Shown: positions 12,095-24,829 of the stretch, one piece after another
Position numbering within the stretch: position 1 is the stretch's first letter
Layout of the letters: every line of letters starts with the position of its first letter
NCBI RefSeq assembly: GCF_030272615.1
Contig: NC_081408.1
Coordinates: forward strand, 618,076,476-618,140,475
DNA: 64,000 nt
Reading direction: 5' to 3'
Source: Cryptomeria japonica
Lineage: Eukaryota > Streptophyta > Pinopsida > Cupressales > Cupressaceae
The notes under the pieces: model-generated
What the model was told of the DNA's origin: nothing
Database searches by the model: none
What the model saw: only the letters and a program-made list of their open reading frames with translations
Position numbers and translations under genes: made by a program

Positions 12095-13321
12095 GCATTG
12101 ATGTTTTGTCATTGATCTCAACACTAGATGTAATGGTTGGTTACCAGTAGATAGGTTTTGGTTACTAGTAGAAGATCTAGTGTTACCGATAGAAGAGACT
12201 ATCTGTTGGACACTTCTGACATGTTTGGATCAATGGAGTATGTTTGATTTTATGTGTTACATGTTCCTAGAGCTCATTTTGGTTAGTTGGTATTGACTTG
12301 CTAATTGGATGCTATCATACACTCTTGTAAAGCCATACCAACATTGCTTTAAGGTTTAACTGACATAATTTTCATTGAGGAATCTTTACAAGATGCATAA
12401 GTGGTGTTGGTACGACTCCTACATGGATTGCAGGATGCTGAAGATGTTCTTTGATTGTGCTTCAACTGCTTGAAGACATTGCTCTGGCATGGTGGACCTA
12501 GAATAGGTCTGGTACCTATCTAGGTTATGGACCAATATCATGTTAACGTGTACTCCACATGTTACTGGGATGTTTCGGGATGTTCTATGGATTGGTTATT
12601 ATTGTTTTGGTCTTAAGTCGACATGGCATATCATTGTAATATGGATTTATGTAATGATCTTATTGTAATATCTTGTAGGTGGCCGACCTAATTGATTTAG
12701 GCCTTAGGGTTGGTATAAAATGATGTAAGATCTCATTGTAGATCATGAGGAAAATGTGTGGTGGTCTTGAAATGCAATATCATATGCGAAGGAGATTTGG
12801 TCGATCATAGATGATCGAATTGGGATTAAGGAAGAGGTTAAAGGCCTCTAGTATTGAGCTTAATCGGGACCGTAATCAGGCATGGTAGATGCTATCTTTG
12901 GCAGTTCATTATTTTGGATTGTATTCCATTTATCTTGAGGTGGTTATAACCTCTATGTAGTTAGTGAGACTCTTTTGTAATGAGCATTATGCTCTAGGGA
13001 GTGTGCCTTTCTGCATGTGCAGGCCTCTGATTGTATCACATACTTTTTGTAGAAGTATCATCTAACTGTGGGTAGGCTTCCCACCATGGTTTTTCCCTTT
13101 CCAGGTTTTCCATGTAAAAATCATGGTGTTATGTGGTATGGTTGCATTGTGTTGATTATCTTTTTTATTGTTAAGTTTCATTGCTTATCGGTATCTGTTT
13201 CTATTATTTTGGTACTTAATGTTTATATGCTCCAGTTTAAAGTTATTAAGTGGATTAATTGATATAAGTTGTTAACAACTTATTCACCCCCCCTCCCAGT
13301 TGTTCACCAGTTATCCTAACA
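12063..13321 (+). repeat. 3' LTR of A
   Basis: It starts TGTTGTCATTATGG and ends TATCCTAACA (1,259 bp). It resembles the reverse complement of 26815-28060, for example in GAATTGATTATGTGTTG near the start. A C-run (13287-13293) lies about 30 bases from the end. A TATAAAA word is at 12714-12720, followed by GATGTAAGATCTCATTG, which recurs in the B/C LTR. The opposite LTR lies before the window, so the target duplication cannot be checked. Confidence 0.9.
12714..12720 (+). promoter_or_regulatory. candidate TATA box in the LTR of A
   Basis: TATAAAA is followed after a few bases by GTAAGATCTCAT. The same pairing of a TATA-type word and an AGATCT palindrome occurs in the B/C, D and E LTRs, which supports a core promoter. 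This is inferred from conservation only. Confidence 0.5.
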
Positions 13322-13439
13322 GTTTTGTCTCATGTTTTCCTTGTTCCTTTAGAAAATAATTGTAGGTAAGTAGTTGTAGCCCTAATTGGATCCATAAGCG
13401 GACTTAGGGTGAGATATTTGTGAATTTGTAAAATGTCTT

Positions 13440-16400
13440 CTCCCTTTAGAGTTTTACAATAATGAGAACCTCAGGAAAAGAGAAAGAAGAAAGAGAAAAA
13501 CCTCCATGATGACTTGATTTCTTTGTTGCCCAAGTCGTCGTATAGACCTTAGATAGGAGCTGGTGTCCCAAAGTTTTTTGACAAGAAATTTGATTGTAAA
13601 GAGAGTTATTTCAATGTTAGAGGAAATCATATCTTCAAATTTTTCTTTATGAAATCAGAGTCTGTAATTCCAGAGTGTAACCCCTGGAGATTAGGTTTGG
13701 CTAGGCTAGTTGTCCTGAATGTTTTTGTTAATGTAGACTTGATCAAAGCCCTAGAAAATTATTATAACCCTGAAGGTCGATACATTGGAGTTGTAAATGG
13801 AAGACTATTAAACATCAATAAAGATAAAATAATGGAAGTATTTGATTTAGAAGATTGTAGAGATTGTACCACAACTATTGATTTGGAAGGTTTGAAAGTA
13901 GAATATGATGCCACGGAGGGTCTTTTTAGAAGAAAATGGTTACCTATCCACAAACCAAGGTATAAGGGTAACTTGCAGCAGTTTACTAGGACTGAAAAAT
14001 CCCCTTTATAAGATTGACCTATTTTACAAATATTTTGAGATGACATATTTTTACAATATGTCTAGTGCCAAAGTACAGTGGAAACCCTTTGATGCCTCAA
14101 GAGATAATGTTTCTCAGCTATGATGTCCAAAGTGAGACCAACTATAGGACATATAATTACCCTCAGTTTATTACAGATACAATTCATAATTCACTGGTGA
14201 GAATCTAGCAGGGTGGTACCAGAGTAATGTTCAAATAGTATTCATTGTTAATGCACATGTTATTGTTCCACAAATAGAAGTATAAAGTGTGGAGTCAAGC
14301 CCTCCATATTAGACCCATCCAAAAAAGCATTAAGGTTATAGTTCAATTGTGGACCTCTATTTGGGATAATGGATATGAACACTCACAGGCTCTGATATTT
14401 GAGAAACACTTTGTCAAAAGGATTTATATTACATGTGGCATAGAGCTTCCTTGATTAACAAATCAATTCATGAATTTATTGAGGCCAAAAGGAAAAGAAG
14501 ATGAACTCAAAGTGAGAATTGATCATAATAGGGCCAATTGGTACATGGATGTGGAGTATACATACATCAAGATTTATGGATTCAGTGGAATGCCACATAT
14601 TTTGCCATTTATTGTACCAAACCGATTAGCTACTCTGGAGATAGTATGGCAGATGTTTTAAGCCTTGGCCCCCTTCAGGACTAATGAAAAGGGGTATATT
14701 CTCCCACCATACCTTGAAATTGGTGACTCTGAGATAAACTTAAACAAAGGTTTTGAGAAAGCTATTGAATTGCTCAAGTCTCTTCATTTGCCAATGAAGC
14801 TAAAAGATAGAGAATTTGACCCAGATGGGTATTATAATTCTGCGAAAAGGGAAGTAACATTGGGGTAGGTTGAGCATGAATTTGAACTAAGCGAGTATTT
14901 TATGAGGAATTTGAATTCTCATGAGGAGGTTAAAGCAAGGAGGTCAGCCTATTTCAAACTGCAAAAAGTTGAGAGTAGAAGGAGACTAGATGACCCTTCA
15001 TATCAGGATATCATTCAAGATGAGTTTAGTAGAGTATAGAGAATGGAAAGGATCATCCATGATGCCCCTATCCTTCTGGCCAATTTTTATATTTCTCCAC
15101 CTCCCTCCCCACGCCCATCAATTTATGTAGTGGAAGGACCAATGGAAGAACCCCCATTAGCATGAATGTCTCCAACACCATCTTCAAATATTGCACTATC
15201 ATAGGAGGTTGATGAAAGAGGTGATCAACAAGAGGAAATGGAAGTGAATCAAAAAGTGAGGTTGCAGCCTTACATCCCACGTAATGAGCACAATGATGGC
15301 GTAATCCAGATAAGTAGTTTTCTGACTAAGGATGTAAGAAGGAAGGCTTCAGAAACATTCTTGTCTAATGATGAATTTATACACTCCTAAGAGTTTAGGT
15401 TGTTTATGTACAAATGGAAGGGATTAGAAATAGTTGGACACCAATTGGAAATTCCTAATGAGTAGTGAGAGGAATATAATAGGAAGTTATATGAAGGGCT
15501 AAAAGAGGAATTTGAGCATATGACTCCAGAAAGAGGAAGACAATTGTTGAAAGAGGTCAGTTGTTTAACTATTCCAAGAATTGATATGTCATTTAGAATT
15601 GTCTTTGATGATTTAAGGAGGAACCTAAAATTTGATTATGATCTTTCTGATGAAGGATATGATAAGCTCTATTTTGGTTCAGAGTTCAAGACCTCAAACA
15701 AAACTTTGTCAACTTGGTGTTTGTATCCTGAAGGTAAAAGGCCAAAATTGATTAGTGATCCAAATGAAATCATGGGTCAATTTGTGGTTTATAGGCTTAA
15801 GGATGTTTCTGCTAGTGATATAGTAGAGTTAAATGTGAATAATGCCTTGTTCAATCAGGCCAAGGTTGAGGAGCAAAATGAGAAAATTTCAAAGCTCACT
15901 CCGGATAACAATGATTTAAGAGAAGCATTGGGAATTCAAAAGGAAGGGGCCTTATGTTGGAGGATGAGGCTACAGTTTCAAAATTGCAAACAAGCCTCAT
16001 ATTTGAGAGGAACAAGAGGGAAGAAGTAGAAAGACAGGTACTTAGGTTGCAACAAGAAGTAATGTATCTAAAGAAAGACCTCAAAATGAGCAAGTTTGTG
16101 TGGGCTCAAAATTTCATCAAAAGCAGATTTGAGTAGTTATTGCCTTATTTACAAATTACTTGGATGAGACATCATGAATTGTCTCAAGTTGTAAAAAGGC
16201 AATGTACAGTGGAAATTCAACTAAAACTTACCATAAGACACTTGTTTAAGAAGTAGAAAATAATTTATTGTCTGAGTGAGTTTTCTAAGTCTATTCATGG
16301 TCAAGGTGTAGAATTATGGGTAGGTATGTTGAATGAATTATAATCAACATCATCTGAAGTTGATGAGCTATTCAAAAAGCATCGTAGATTCCACCGACCT

Positions 16401-16715
16401 GTTGTAAAGGCATTGAATATATTTACTAAGTTGTAGGGTACTCCTCTTCCTTCTTTCATAAAAGACAATGGGGAGCAGAGAACAAAACAAGAATGAAAGA
16501 TAGAGCTTGGGAATTGCCTCTTCCACAAAATACTTGACAAGGCTATCGATGATGCTGACAAGGTGGTGGAGGATTTACAAGTCCAATTAAACAATTTATA
16601 TCAACTGGAATTCAGTGTCAGGATTAGGAACAAAGTGAATGCTTCTTTAGTGAACCCAACATATAATGCTCACTTAGACTCTTGTCAAAGTTTATTTTAT
16701 AGCAAGAATTAATTC
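13440..16715 (+). pseudogene. degenerate long ORF of unknown family (probable retroelement remnant)
   Basis: Coding-like sequence continues for over 3 kb with scattered stops and about three frame changes (near 13990, 14120 and 15945). The longest clean piece is 15520-16029. The N-terminal part looks globular. The C-terminal part, from about 15850, is rich in Glu, Lys and Leu and looks coiled-coil (for example KREEVERQVLRLQQEVMYLKK). No polymerase, integrase or zinc knuckle is visible. The layout, globular then coiled coil, recalls the aORFs of D and F, but I see no convincing motif match. A decayed non-autonomous retroelement ORF is more likely than a host gene. Confidence 0.45.
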
Positions 16716-18379
16716 ATGAGGGAAGTGAGTTTTATTAGTTTGATTTTATTTCTTACTCTCATGCATTCCATTGTAACCTATTCAACATTGTTTCTCGACT
16801 TTTAAATAACTTGTCAAAAGTAGTGCAATTGCAAAAGTAATGATTCTGTTTGAACTATAATTTGTTATGAGGCTAGATATTTTCTCATTTCTGATGTTTT
16901 TCTCTATATGTTGTTATTTTCCCTTTATGGTGTAGAAACAGAATGGTGATATGTGGCATTGATTGGCTTAAATATTTTGTTACTCCCTTATTTCTATAAA
17001 AGGGATTTCAGGGCCATTTTGTAAGGGTTCTAAAAAAATATCTTTGAAGTGATTTATGAATATTGTTCTTGATATGGAGTTTCTTTTTATGATGAATTAA
17101 GTTTTTACATATACAGAGATATAAATGAAAATGTTCTATTCAATTGTCTCATGTCAATTGTCCTTTGGTTGTATAGTTTATTTTTCAAGGGCGAATGGAG
17201 TTGTCTCTGCAAATTTCTTGTGGATGTGTGATGTGGTAATTAGATTTTTTTTAAGAAAGAAATTAAATTCTAGTTATACATTGCAATGGATTTTGGATAA
17301 CTAAGTAATCATTAAAGAATGACTCTTGTGAAAATATGATAATATATCCGTGAGGCATTTATATTTGGGAGTAGGACTGTAGACCCCGTTGGTATGTCAA
17401 AAATATGACTCTCTGCCCAGGAATAACGAACTAGTGTAGATATATATTCAGTAACCATGCTAAATTCAAATTAATATTTTCTTTTTGTTTAATTGTTTGA
17501 TTGTGTTAAAGGATTTTGTTCTCAAGAAGAAACAATTCATTTAAATAGCATAATAGAGCCAATTCTGCAATTCTTAGGTTTCTCATTTGTATTTTGTTTC
17601 CATATCATTTAGAATCATCTGTTGTCATGCAATACTCATCTAAGTTATTAAAATATCTATTAGTATTGTAATAGGCTGACCCACCTAGGTTTTGCAAAGC
17701 TTGAAGTGAAGGATAATTATCCATTCCATGGAATAATTCTCGTTAATTGGCCAATGATATTAGGTTCTCATTGAAAGAAGAAGGCTAATTCATAAAGAAA
17801 CTTGAGAAACCACTTGGAGAAACCAACACATACTTCTTACATCTCTCTAATTCAATTTTTGAAGAGAAAGATTTAATTCAAGTGAGTAAGCAATCAAGCA
17901 TTATCATGGTAGTGAAGGAGAGGTCAAGCATAAAGACTTCAAGCATTCAAGATGCCATCCATGAGGAAAAAATAATGAAGAAATGCTAGATTCCTACATG
18001 AAAACATCAACCTCTTACATGAAAACTTCAAGGCAAGATTTATCAAGGTATAACATTCCAATTTCAACAAGTCGATTCAAATCTAGCCTCAACCCTCAAA
18101 AGGAATGCTTTGCACTTCCTTTTCATTTCAATTTTAATTTCAATTATAGGGTTAATTACAAACTTAGGTTTTGACCTAGGCAAAACCCTATCCCCAACAT
18201 AATCTCTCTTCTTTTGTGTGTAGGTTACATGTTCAGAAGTTACAATTACAAAATTAGGTAGAGTAGATAGACATAATCAAATCTAGCTTTTGTAGGAGTG
18301 AAAAGTAGAGGACAAGGTTGCCCCACAAACCTATGTCTAATGAATTTCTAGTGAGTATTTAGGAGATCATTATGGACTT
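16716..18379. other. AT-rich sequence without recognisable genes
   Basis: No ORF with family signals, no LTR pair and no clear repeat is seen. The stretch just before the solo LTR includes an unremarkable short ORF (17983-18174). It may be untranslated remains of the element upstream. Confidence 0.4.
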
Positions 18380-18851
18380 CATTGTGTAGCGTAGAAATTA
18401 GGAATCATCACAAGATAAGTAGATCAATCAAAACACAAGACATGATAACTCAATCAAAAGAACACTCATTGAAATGAACCTAATTCTAAGCACACTCAAT
18501 AGAGGCATCAAAACAAAGCACTCAAAATGAAATATTATGCAAACCAGATGATGAATTGAATACTCCTTCCATGCGGCTCCATTGTTGTTCTTTCCTCTTC
18601 AATGGCTTTGTGGATCTCACCTACAAGTGCACTCACAATTGAAAGCAAGATTGATGAAAAACTCAAGAGTACTAGAAGCGAAAGTTCGGTAGTTTGATAG
18701 GAATTAGGATCTGGTTTGATTGAAAATCATCCAATTTATAGAGAAATTGGAGAAATGGACAAATTAGCATGAAATAGATTCGAATAGAAATTCAAATCAA
18801 TAATAGCAAAGTTATGACATGTTGCTATGCAAAGAGGCTTATGACATATTT

Positions 18852-18963
18852 TATGACAAATTGCTATGTCAAGACAAATTCTATGACAAATTTCTATGTC
18901 AAGACAAGTTCTATGACAAATTTCTATGTCAAGACAAGTTCTATGACAAATTTCTATGTCAAG
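18852..18963 (+). repeat. 30-bp tandem repeat, about 3.7 copies, in the solo LTR
   Basis: The unit TATGACAAATTTCTATGTCA plus AGACAAGTTC starts at 18852, 18882, 18912 and 18942, the last copy partial. The copies are nearly identical. A Cys/His-rich minus-strand ORF here is only a product of the repeat. Confidence 0.9.
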
Positions 18964-19104
18964 AGTATGACGCATGAAGCACAAAAATAGGGAGAACTAG
19001 AGACAAGTTAATTAGGTGGAATTTGAATTAGAAAATTAGAAAATAGGTGTAAATTAGGAATTAGGAAAATAATGAAATTAGGAAATTAGAAAATGAGGAA
19101 AATA

Positions 19105-19300
19105 GGAACTTAGTGAATTAATTAATAATTTCTCATTTATCAATTAATTCACAAAGAGGGAATGAAAAATTAGGAAAATTAGATAAATTAATTAATAATT
19201 TTTCATTTATTAATTAATTTATAATAAGAGGAATAATTGATGAAAGATTAGGAAATTAATTAATAATTTTTCATTTATTAATTAATTCATAAAGAGAAGA
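19105..19300. repeat. three AT-rich palindromic repeats in the solo LTR
   Basis: TTAATTAATAATTTTTCATT followed by TATTAATTAA occurs three times (about 19113, 19187 and 19255), spaced 68-75 bp. Each copy can fold back through TTAATTAATAA and TTATTAATTAA. AT-rich hairpins of this sort can act as matrix-attachment-like or recombination-prone sites; no function is shown here. Confidence 0.75.
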
Positions 19301-19580
19301 ATAATTAATTAGCCAATTAAATGAAACATTTAATTGCGACACGAAGACCTAGGATAAATAAATAAATTATTTAATCCTAGAGGAAGAAATGACACACAAG
19401 GTTAAATGATTAAATCACAAAACCCTGGAAGACGAATTAGGTCTTGAAAGATAATTGACTCGATTTGATTTGATTTTAGATTGACAAATGACCAATGTGA
19501 TAAATGATTTGATAAAATACGCCAATTGACGAGGAACAATGACAAATTGATCCAAATTGACATAATTGAGACAAACAATG

Positions 19581-19726
19581 ATCGATGACAAATCGATCGC
19601 AAAATGACAAGATCGACAAGAAGACAAGAATCGATGACAAAATGGATTGCACGACGACAAGATTGATAATGACCACGATCGATGACAAATTGATCGCAAG
19701 ATGACAAGATTGAAAAGAGGACAAAA
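19581..19726. repeat. 48-49-bp degenerate tandem repeat, three copies, in the solo LTR
   Basis: Copies begin with ATCGATGACAAA at 19581, 19630 and 19678 and share the GCA...ATGACAAGAT core. This array, rich in GACAA and TCGAT, lies in the half of the LTR closer to its minus-strand start. Confidence 0.8.
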
Positions 19727-20017
19727 CCCTAATTAGGATTGACAATGTCCAAAATGATGACAAATTAACACGCACATTGATACAACAAGATAAAATCGAT
19801 CAAAATCATGCCTGGATAATGTTGTCGACAAGACCAAATTCGAGGACGAGATGTTTGAAGAATATAGAAGAATGACTCGATGTTCGCAAAATGATAAAAA
19901 TCAAGTGCGTGACATAGGAGAAATGTTAATGCGACGCAAAAACCTAAAATGAGGTAATGCGCAAATGTTAAAGTATGACTTCGCAAGCGTTGACCATTTT
20001 TGGGTGTCTACACATTG

Positions 20018-22200
20018 TGATCCCAAAAATATATCTATTATTTGTATCTAACATTTTAAGGACATGGTCCCAAAGTATCCTTGTCCTGCACTTTTAGGCT
20101 TAGAATTTATAAATAGTTTCTTCTCATCTTCTTTATTTTAGATCTATGTTTATGAGTACATATCAAATCCGAAACTACCTGTTCATGTTAATTTATGTCA
20201 ATTTTACACCTTTAGCCCTAAATGTAGCATTCAATTTACATCTTTCCATAGCTCATTTTTAACTCAAACAAAGGAGACTCGAATCTCTCTTGTTCTTATT
20301 CCTTTTCTTATATTTGTGATTGAGACAAGTAGATTTAACCTCTCCTTTAATGAAATGTTTGGGAAATAGGCCTAGTTCCTTGTTTATATGCATTAACTTG
20401 TGAACACTTATTTTTCACCATTTAACATATGTCTAAGGATGAAGTAACTATCCATAGAGGGATAACATGAGAAAAATGGTAAAATAACCCTTCTGCATCC
20501 AAGCTCATATTTTCCAATAATTTTTAACCAATAACCAACTAAATACGTATTAATAAAATACAAGTATTACTATAGATGTAGAATGAAATATACTTTAACT
20601 GCTAATATTACTATTCACAAGGATCTTGTAGGAGATACTTTTTTTCTAATAGAGGAGGATGTGGGAGAGAAATAATGAAAAAAGAAAAGTAAATGTCATG
20701 TGTTTTAAGGGTGGATAAATGGGTCATTATATAAATCAATGAGTTTTGTAGTGAATATGAGCATGTTTCACTTAGCTTCCTTAGGACAACCCAATATCAT
20801 AAGAATGGATAAAATCTTACAAAGAGAATAAATTATAAAGATAAATTTGGAAAGGGAGAACTATTGGTTTTGAGACCTCCATACATCACTCCATTCCTCA
20901 CTTGTATATGATTCGCATTATCTATTTTTCTAAGAGGAGTTTTGTCTCACATGGTTTTCTCCTTTTCTTTTTTTGTAAGAGATTTGTTTGCATTGAAATT
21001 GAATTGTACATGTGTAACTAACATGGAAATGTTTCTAGGACCCATAATGCATCTCATATTGCATATTTCATTTTCATTCACTGATTGCATCTCTTGCATA
21101 TTTCTCCCTAGGTCGCACTTAAGAAGGGGTTTTTTGGTTTGCACATCTATTTCATTCACACTTTCTTAAGTTCAATTAGGAAAAATAATTTTAGTTATAT
21201 ATAGATGTATGATCAGTCTCAATTATATCTATTAATTTGGTGCAATATGTCATTCACACAACCCAATTGAGGTGTTCAATGAGGTAACCTTATTTCCTAA
21301 GTGAAGGCTCATTTAATTATCGACCAGGGATATTTCTTCAAAGATGGAAATAACACTGTATGTACAACACAAGATTCCTAATCTTTCTATCATTGCATGA
21401 AAGGAGAAAATTCAAGTAATGAAAATATAAAAAATGCTTTAACAAGAAACTAGCTAATACAACAGTTGTTGCAAGTGATTGTTAGAGTTACACAATAGTG
21501 GCTATGGGTACAACTATTAATATAGCCAACAAATAGAAGTTGGTTGCAACTGGACTCTTAACTACAATAGTATTTACGAACATAAAATTACAACCAAAAA
21601 TTAATAATTCAATTATTTCATTTAAGAAACTAAATAATGGAAAAGAAAGGGAGGCTCGCATTACCTCAAGTGGCCCTTACTTGTCGAATGTAGTCTATAT
21701 GAGGAACTACAATATACTTATCTTACAAAACAATAATCATTATACCATTCTTAACTTGTGCTTAGAACAATCAAAAAATGATTGCACTCAAGATCTCATG
21801 ATGAACACAATCTATATTATTTGCATCATATATTCAACTAAAATTGCAAAAGTACATTGATTTTGACTTTAGGAAAAAAAATCCTAACTGGAATGATATT
21901 TTAACTATTTAAAGCATCCATAGCAACATTTCATTAATCAAAATACATTTTATATCCATATCAATGTACCACACACACACAAACACACATATTAACAAAT
22001 CTCATCACATCCCCCAAATTTACCCCTTTCTTATATTCAAGAAAAATATTCCTTAAGATTAAGACCTAAAACATCTAGTATATAATATATGGTCTAAGTT
22101 ACTCTAGAAGTCTTGTTTGAATAGAAGCCTTTGTCATCAATATTTTTTCTCCAATGCTCCTATTATTTCTTTGCATTAATAGTCTGATTTACTATCCAGT
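20018..22200. other. AT-rich sequence without recognisable genes
   Basis: Short ORFs occur (for example 21540-21860) but show no family motif, zinc finger or membrane pattern that I can support. A CA-rich stretch (CACACACACA) lies near 21970. I see no LTR or target duplication beyond the CATTG of the solo LTR. Confidence 0.4.
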
Positions 22201-24500
22201 GTGGCACTGGGTAAAGGAGTGGAGGAAGGAATTTTAGTGGAAACCACACAACCCCTCTAACTTCTTCAACTCTCATGTATCTCTTAGATTTGAGCTCTAG
22301 GGAAATGAAGTGATACAAACAATGGAGTTCTCTCTGTCTAATTTCCTAGGGTGATTCTATCCAACTATGCTAAATATGCCCAAGGTCTTTCTCTTATTGT
22401 CCCATGCATAAATGCCTTGAACCTCTAATAGTCCTATCTTCTAAGTTTATAAATCTTTTCTATCACCTCCGGTTTATTAACCATTTGATTTCTATTTCAT
22501 TTGGCTCCTCACACTTAACTCTTATCTTTAATGGATGTGTATTTTCCCTTTCATGATATTTCTAATGAAGTTCCCCTTGCTCTTTCTCATTCCTAAGATA
22601 GGATGTGAGCATCTTGACTTGTAGGTCTCCCATATAGTATAAAGGATTCCATGTGGCATTATAGGGAATAGCTAGATTGTGTGGGTAGAACTCACACATT
22701 TGGTCTTGTGTGTTTGAATCAACTTTGTACAATGTAATTAAAAATGATTGTTGTGATACAAGATAAATTGACAAATTATTTAACAACTGATTAATTTGGA
22801 AATAGAAATTTTTTTATTATAAGTGCATATACCTAGGCAAGAGGGTGGCAACTTCTCAATTTATTGGCTAAATCAGCCACTGTGCCAAATTAATGGTCAA
22901 TTTCTTGACTTCTACAAATTTCTCTTCTAATTCTACCTCATACCTCTCTTTGAGAAGCTATTTTTCCTTTTCCTATTGCAATCTATACAATTGAACTTTT
23001 AACTATTTCTTCCATAAGGCATAACCCAATGTAACTATAGTCAATGGTGCAGGTGTGACCTTCCTAGTAACAACATGATATTGTTTCATTTGCAACTACA
23101 TAATATATATATTGGCTAAGTTCTGCAATCCAATTCCTTCATGTTGTTGCGTAGTCAACTGCATTTCTAATTCTTTCACTCTTTCTTTAATCCAATTTCT
23201 CTTTCCTTGTATTTTGCTAGTTGTTTCTCTAAAAAGTTTGACTTTCTCTAGAGCTTCCTATAGCTCTACTTTTTCCTTGCCTTAGAGACTATACTCAGGA
23301 CCAATAGAAATATCAATCCGCAATTATTCTTCACCATGCTCATGAAATTCATACATAGGGGGAATAATACCCTGCTCCATAGGATTGAATGGTCTTGTTG
23401 GTATTTTCCTGAGGTTGAAAGGATCTTCATCCTCCATTTCTTGGTTAGAACCATGTTGACCAAGTTTCCTTTATTCTTTTTCCCTCTTAGGCTCCGTTTC
23501 ATGATTTTTTGCAGCTCTATCCTCATCCCTTCTACTTTTGAACATATTTTCTCTCTCAAAATAAATATCTTCTACATGAAAAGCCTCTTGTATTGAGGTT
23601 TCCTGTTGTATCGAGGATCTCTTTTTTCTAAGATGAATGGAACATCTTTGCAAATCTTGCTTCCTTGGAATCAACTTTTTATTTATTTTTCTATTTCTTA
23701 GACTATCTTGTAGGCCTTGAAGTCTCACATTCTCCTAAGTAGTAAGCTTTATAGAGGTTGTAAGTGTGTGCAGTGATGGTACAAGTGAAGCCATTGCCTC
23801 ACTATCACTGACATTTTTTTGTTCTAAATTCTCTTCTCCATGCAAAATAGGGATTTGAAAGGGTGAGGAAGAAGCATCTAAATTATCCTTTCTCACTCCC
23901 GAGGTTTCGCCTATGAGGATTTCATTTATTTCATCCTCAGCTACTTGTTCCACCTCAATTCTCATAGTTGTTTCCCCTTCATTTGTCCTTGACTCTGGAG
24001 CATTTCTTAATAACCTACTATGAATATTGTCCCATGTCTTGAATTCTTCCTAGGTTACATTGGGAAATTGTAAAGATAAACTTTTATTAATTAATAGAAC
24101 AACTAGACAATGGTGGGATAGAGACGTATACTTCCTTTCATTCATATATTTTATTGTCATGGTAGTCAACATGTGATGTAAATAATTGGGCACATTAACT
24201 AGTTTATTGTGCCTCAAATGACTTAGAAAATTTTAATGAATATTATATAACATGTAATGCCTCCCATTGTGGGTAAAACACCCGATAACACATACAATGA
24301 CAACTTGCCAAAGTGGTGAAAGAGATAGTCAAGTGGTACCTTGATTGGTTGAGCTTAAAGGCTCATTTAGGTAATTAAATTATACCCTCATTGTCTTGAG
24401 ATATAGGGATGTTGGAAACTCCTCCCCTATTCTTGGTAGGCCCCTTGCTTCAGCTCTAATAGCTTGAAATGCTTCCACCCTTAGTACTTTGATAGTTGCT
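22200..24500 (-). pseudogene. degenerate long ORF of unknown family, minus strand
   Basis: One minus-strand frame keeps coding character from about 24480 down to about 22560, interrupted by point stops. Open pieces at 23965-23735, 23728-23471 and 22786-22562 share this frame. The upper part reads LVNVPNYLHHMLTTMTIKYM, which is helical and globular in style. The middle is acidic, then basic, and becomes coiled-coil-like (ETTSKIQGKRNWIKERVKEL) near 23200. No catalytic domain is recognised. It resembles an additional ORF of a plant retroelement rather than a host protein. Confidence 0.4.
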
Positions 24501-24829
24501 TCATTATTTGAAAAGGTAGGTGCAAATTATTCCATTATTTCATCATTATATACAATTATTCATAGGAAATAGTGTATCCATCCCAACCTTTCAAATAATG
24601 GAAGAGCATCTACGTCATTGAGAAATAGTGAATGCTTTGAGGGTTGTCATCTAATTGGGTCAATACTCATTATTTTCTTCTTCTTCTTGCATTCTCTAAC
24701 CTACTTCTATGGCATAAAATTGACCTTTAGATAGATTGTATTGCTCTACTCTTGACATAAAATCTTGAATTTAGTCTACAAAAATCTGCAATTTTTTCTT
24801 ATTTTCTATAGTTCCTATCTACTCTTGCA

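Larger units (their letters stand above)
1..13321 (+). mobile_element. Ty1/copia element A (Sirevirus-like), 5' part outside the window, split by element G
   Basis: The element enters the window inside the protease region and runs to the end of its 3' LTR at 13321. Domain order is protease, GAG-pre-integrase, integrase, reverse transcriptase, RNase H, which is the copia order (integrase before RT). Element G occupies 2318-10757, and removing it rejoins the RT reading at a Lys-Asp pair. Several polypurine tracts before the 3' LTR support a Sirevirus-like assignment by established family knowledge. Many stops and frameshifts show it is dead. Its LTR resembles the one at 26815-28060, so A, B and C appear to be one family. 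Confidence 0.9.
18385..20012 (-). repeat. solo LTR, Ty3/gypsy-like
   Basis: The plus strand runs TGTAGCGTAG...GGGTGTCTACA, so on the minus strand it starts TGTAGACACCCAAAAATGG, a start familiar from plant gypsy LTRs. It is flanked by a perfect 5-bp duplication, CATTG at 18380-18384 and 20013-20017. No internal region adjoins it, so it is a solo LTR of 1,628 bp left by LTR-LTR recombination. It contains three repeat arrays, listed separately. Confidence 0.85.

Noticed and set aside
18852-18963. Regular repeats recalling a CRISPR array
   Set aside because: The units abut without spacers and lie in a plant LTR.
18736-18984. Cys/His-rich ORF resembling a repeat zinc protein
   Set aside because: Produced only by translation of the 30-bp tandem repeat in the solo LTR.
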